Shown piece after piece: positions 63,151 to 64,000 of a stretch of 64,000 nt of DNA. Numbering within the stretch: the stretch's first letter is position 1; each line of letters starts with the position of its first letter. The stretch is from JBBQXY01 sp038209195. Its GTDB lineage: Bacteria; Chloroflexota; Ktedonobacteria; Ktedonobacterales; Ktedonobacteraceae. Location of the stretch: NCBI GenBank assembly GCA_038209195.1, contig JBBQXY010000010.1, positions 1 through 64,000 of the forward strand. The letters are read 5' to 3'. Below the pieces are notes generated by a model. The model was not told the origin of the DNA. It saw only the letters and a list, made by a program, of their open reading frames with translations, and made no database searches. A program made the position numbers and the translations under genes.

Positions 63151-63897
63151 ATGAAACGATTACTTGTTGTTGAAGACGAACCGCAGATCCTTCGGTTTCT
63201 CAGGCGTGGATTGACGTACCGAGGCTTTGAAGTTCACACGGCGTGCAGTGGCCACGAGGCACTTGAGTATGCGCAGGAGTGTTTACCTGACCTGATTGTG
63301 CTCGACGTTCTGTTACCGGATATCGACGGGTTCGAAGTATGCCGCCGCCTGCGCCGTAACGGAGAGATTGGCTTGCCCATTCTGATGCTGACGGCCAGAG
63401 ACGAGGTTACCGATAAAATCGCGGGCCTGGACTCTGGCGCGGATGATTATATTACGAAGCCTTTTGACTTTGACGAACTCCTTGCGCGTATTCGCGCCGC
63501 CTTCCGCCGACGCGAAGGCATTCCACGTCTGACCGCGCGGATTCAGGTAGGGGATTTGCTTCTTGATGTCACCACGCGGCAGGCCTGGCGAGACGACCAC
63601 CTGCTGAATCTGACGAAACGCGAATACGATCTGCTGGAACTTCTGGCCGAGCACAAAGGGCAGGTCTTGACCAAAAGCCAGATCTTTGAACGGGTCTGGG
63701 GGTATGACAATGAAGCAGGCTTAGAGGTCATTAAAGTCTACATCAACTATCTACGCACGAAACTCAATGGTGAGAACAAACCGGACTTGATTCACGCTGT
63801 ACGTGGAATCGGCTACACCCTCAAGCCTGATCGTGCCTGCCCACTTGCAGCAGGCAGAAAGAACGGTTTGGCTAGCAAAGAAGAGCATAGTATTTAG
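63151..63897 (+). CDS. OmpR-family response regulator (mirror copy)
   Basis: Identical to 4136-4882. Confidence 0.93.
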   Translation: MKRLLVVEDEPQILRFLRRGLTYRGFEVHTACSGHEALEYAQECLPDLIVLDVLLPDIDGFEVCRRLRRNGEIGLPILMLTARDEVTDKIAGLDSGADDYITKPFDFDELLARIRAAFRRREGIPRLTARIQVGDLLLDVTTRQAWRDDHLLNLTKREYDLLELLAEHKGQVLTKSQIFERVWGYDNEAGLEVIKVYINYLRTKLNGENKPDLIHAVRGIGYTLKPDRACPLAAGRKNGLASKEEHSI

Positions 63898-63919
63898 CTG
63901 TCTAGGTGATAAGGAACAC

Positions 63920-64000
63920 ATGGAAGGGATTTTGACACAAGTGAAGAGCACCGCTCACAGATATAGGAGACTTCCAGGCTTTCCCAGGTCGTTACGCGGA
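63920..64000 (+). CDS. Histidine kinase 5' end (mirror copy, cut by window)
   Basis: The first 27 codons of the kinase whose complete copy is 2551-4113; the palindrome presumably continues past 64000. Confidence 0.88.
   Translation, partial: MEGILTQVKSTAHRYRRLPGFPRSLRG

Larger units (their letters stand above)
4033..64000. repeat. Giant perfect inverted repeat (palindrome), axis at 34016/34017
   Basis: The two halves are reverse complements with no spacer: base x pairs with base 68033-x. Every gene pair obeys this sum exactly, the encoded proteins are identical, and intergenic stretches I compared by eye (around 5050-5460/62570-62980, 16845-16890/51143-51188, 28935-29004/39029-39098 and the axis) match base for base. 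The visible arm is 29,984 bases. The partner of bases 1-4032 would lie beyond 64000, so neither outer end of the repeat can be seen. No transposase, integrase or recombinase lies in the repeat. It could be a fold-back artefact, a read-through hairpin terminus, or a recent inverted duplication. Confidence 0.97.

Noticed and set aside
1..64000. CRISPR arrays, tRNA, rRNA, insertion sequences with transposase, phage genes
   Set aside because: No evenly spaced repeats, no tRNA-like or rRNA sequence and no transposase, integrase or phage structural gene were recognised.
4033..64000. Two independent paralogous gene clusters
   Set aside because: The arms are identical at protein level and wherever bases were compared, including intergenic DNA and lesions, so they are copies of one sequence, not diverged paralogues.

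Overview
Organism and overall form. Gene content and style point to a soil-type Chloroflexota of the Ktedonobacteria sort: LuxR-type sensor kinases with the 'LFPDGRFVP' signature, a DUF4349 lipoprotein, a DUF6062 protein, moderate GC, TTGACA/TATACT promoters and long perfect bidirectional terminators. The assignment is inference from protein style; no rRNA or tRNA gene is present. The dominant fact is structural. From base 4033 to the end of the window the sequence is one giant inverted repeat (two arms of 29,984 bases, no spacer) with its axis between 34016 and 34017. Every feature at x recurs at 68033-x on the other strand, so only about 34 kb of sequence is unique. All encoded proteins are identical in the two arms, and so are the broken genes. 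This fits a fold-back library or assembly artefact, read-through of a covalently closed hairpin end, or a very recent inverted duplication; the sequence alone cannot decide. Layout of one arm (left-arm coordinates). 1-4032: a chimeric receiver/histidine-kinase ORF running off the edge, a degenerate M50-like membrane protein, and a two-component pair (2551-4882) with a clear sigma-70 promoter. 5093-9209: a frameshifted small ORF, a sulfite-oxidase-fold protein lacking the Mo-ligating cysteine, a CLC chloride transporter with CBS and TrkA_C domains, and a TetR regulator. 9433-17866: a sulfur module with a SoeA-like molybdoenzyme, a fused FeS/NrfD subunit, an MBL-fold/rhodanese protein, a rhodanese, a frameshifted TauE/SafE exporter and a divergent GntR regulator. 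Copies of a TATGTCAACATGT-type operator overlap or follow three promoters, and two short leader ORFs precede the operons. 18124-27772: acyl-CoA metabolism (hydroxyacyl-CoA dehydrogenase, thiolase, aldehyde dehydrogenase, class III CoA-transferase, a 43-codon HMG-CoA lyase remnant and an amidohydrolase), interleaved with a membrane PRC-barrel-like protein, an orphan ABC ATPase behind an attenuator-like leader, and a coiled-coil protein. 28184-33975: cell-envelope genes (3D-domain protein, GH3 lipoprotein, DUF4349 lipoprotein), a DUF6062 protein, a GrdB-like gene with an in-frame UGA in a UxxC position followed by a bacterial SECIS-like hairpin, and a lysine 5,6-aminomutase beta-like protein. 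How the genes work together. The sulfur module reads as a route from sulfane/persulfide sulfur through sulfite to sulfate or export, under one GntR-type repressor (inference). The acyl-CoA genes look like a catabolic operon that has lost its lyase. The most interesting biological candidates are the putative selenoprotein, the shared sulfur operator with leader peptides, and two structured 5' leaders (ABC ATPase and 3D-domain gene). The main point for interpretation is the giant palindrome.
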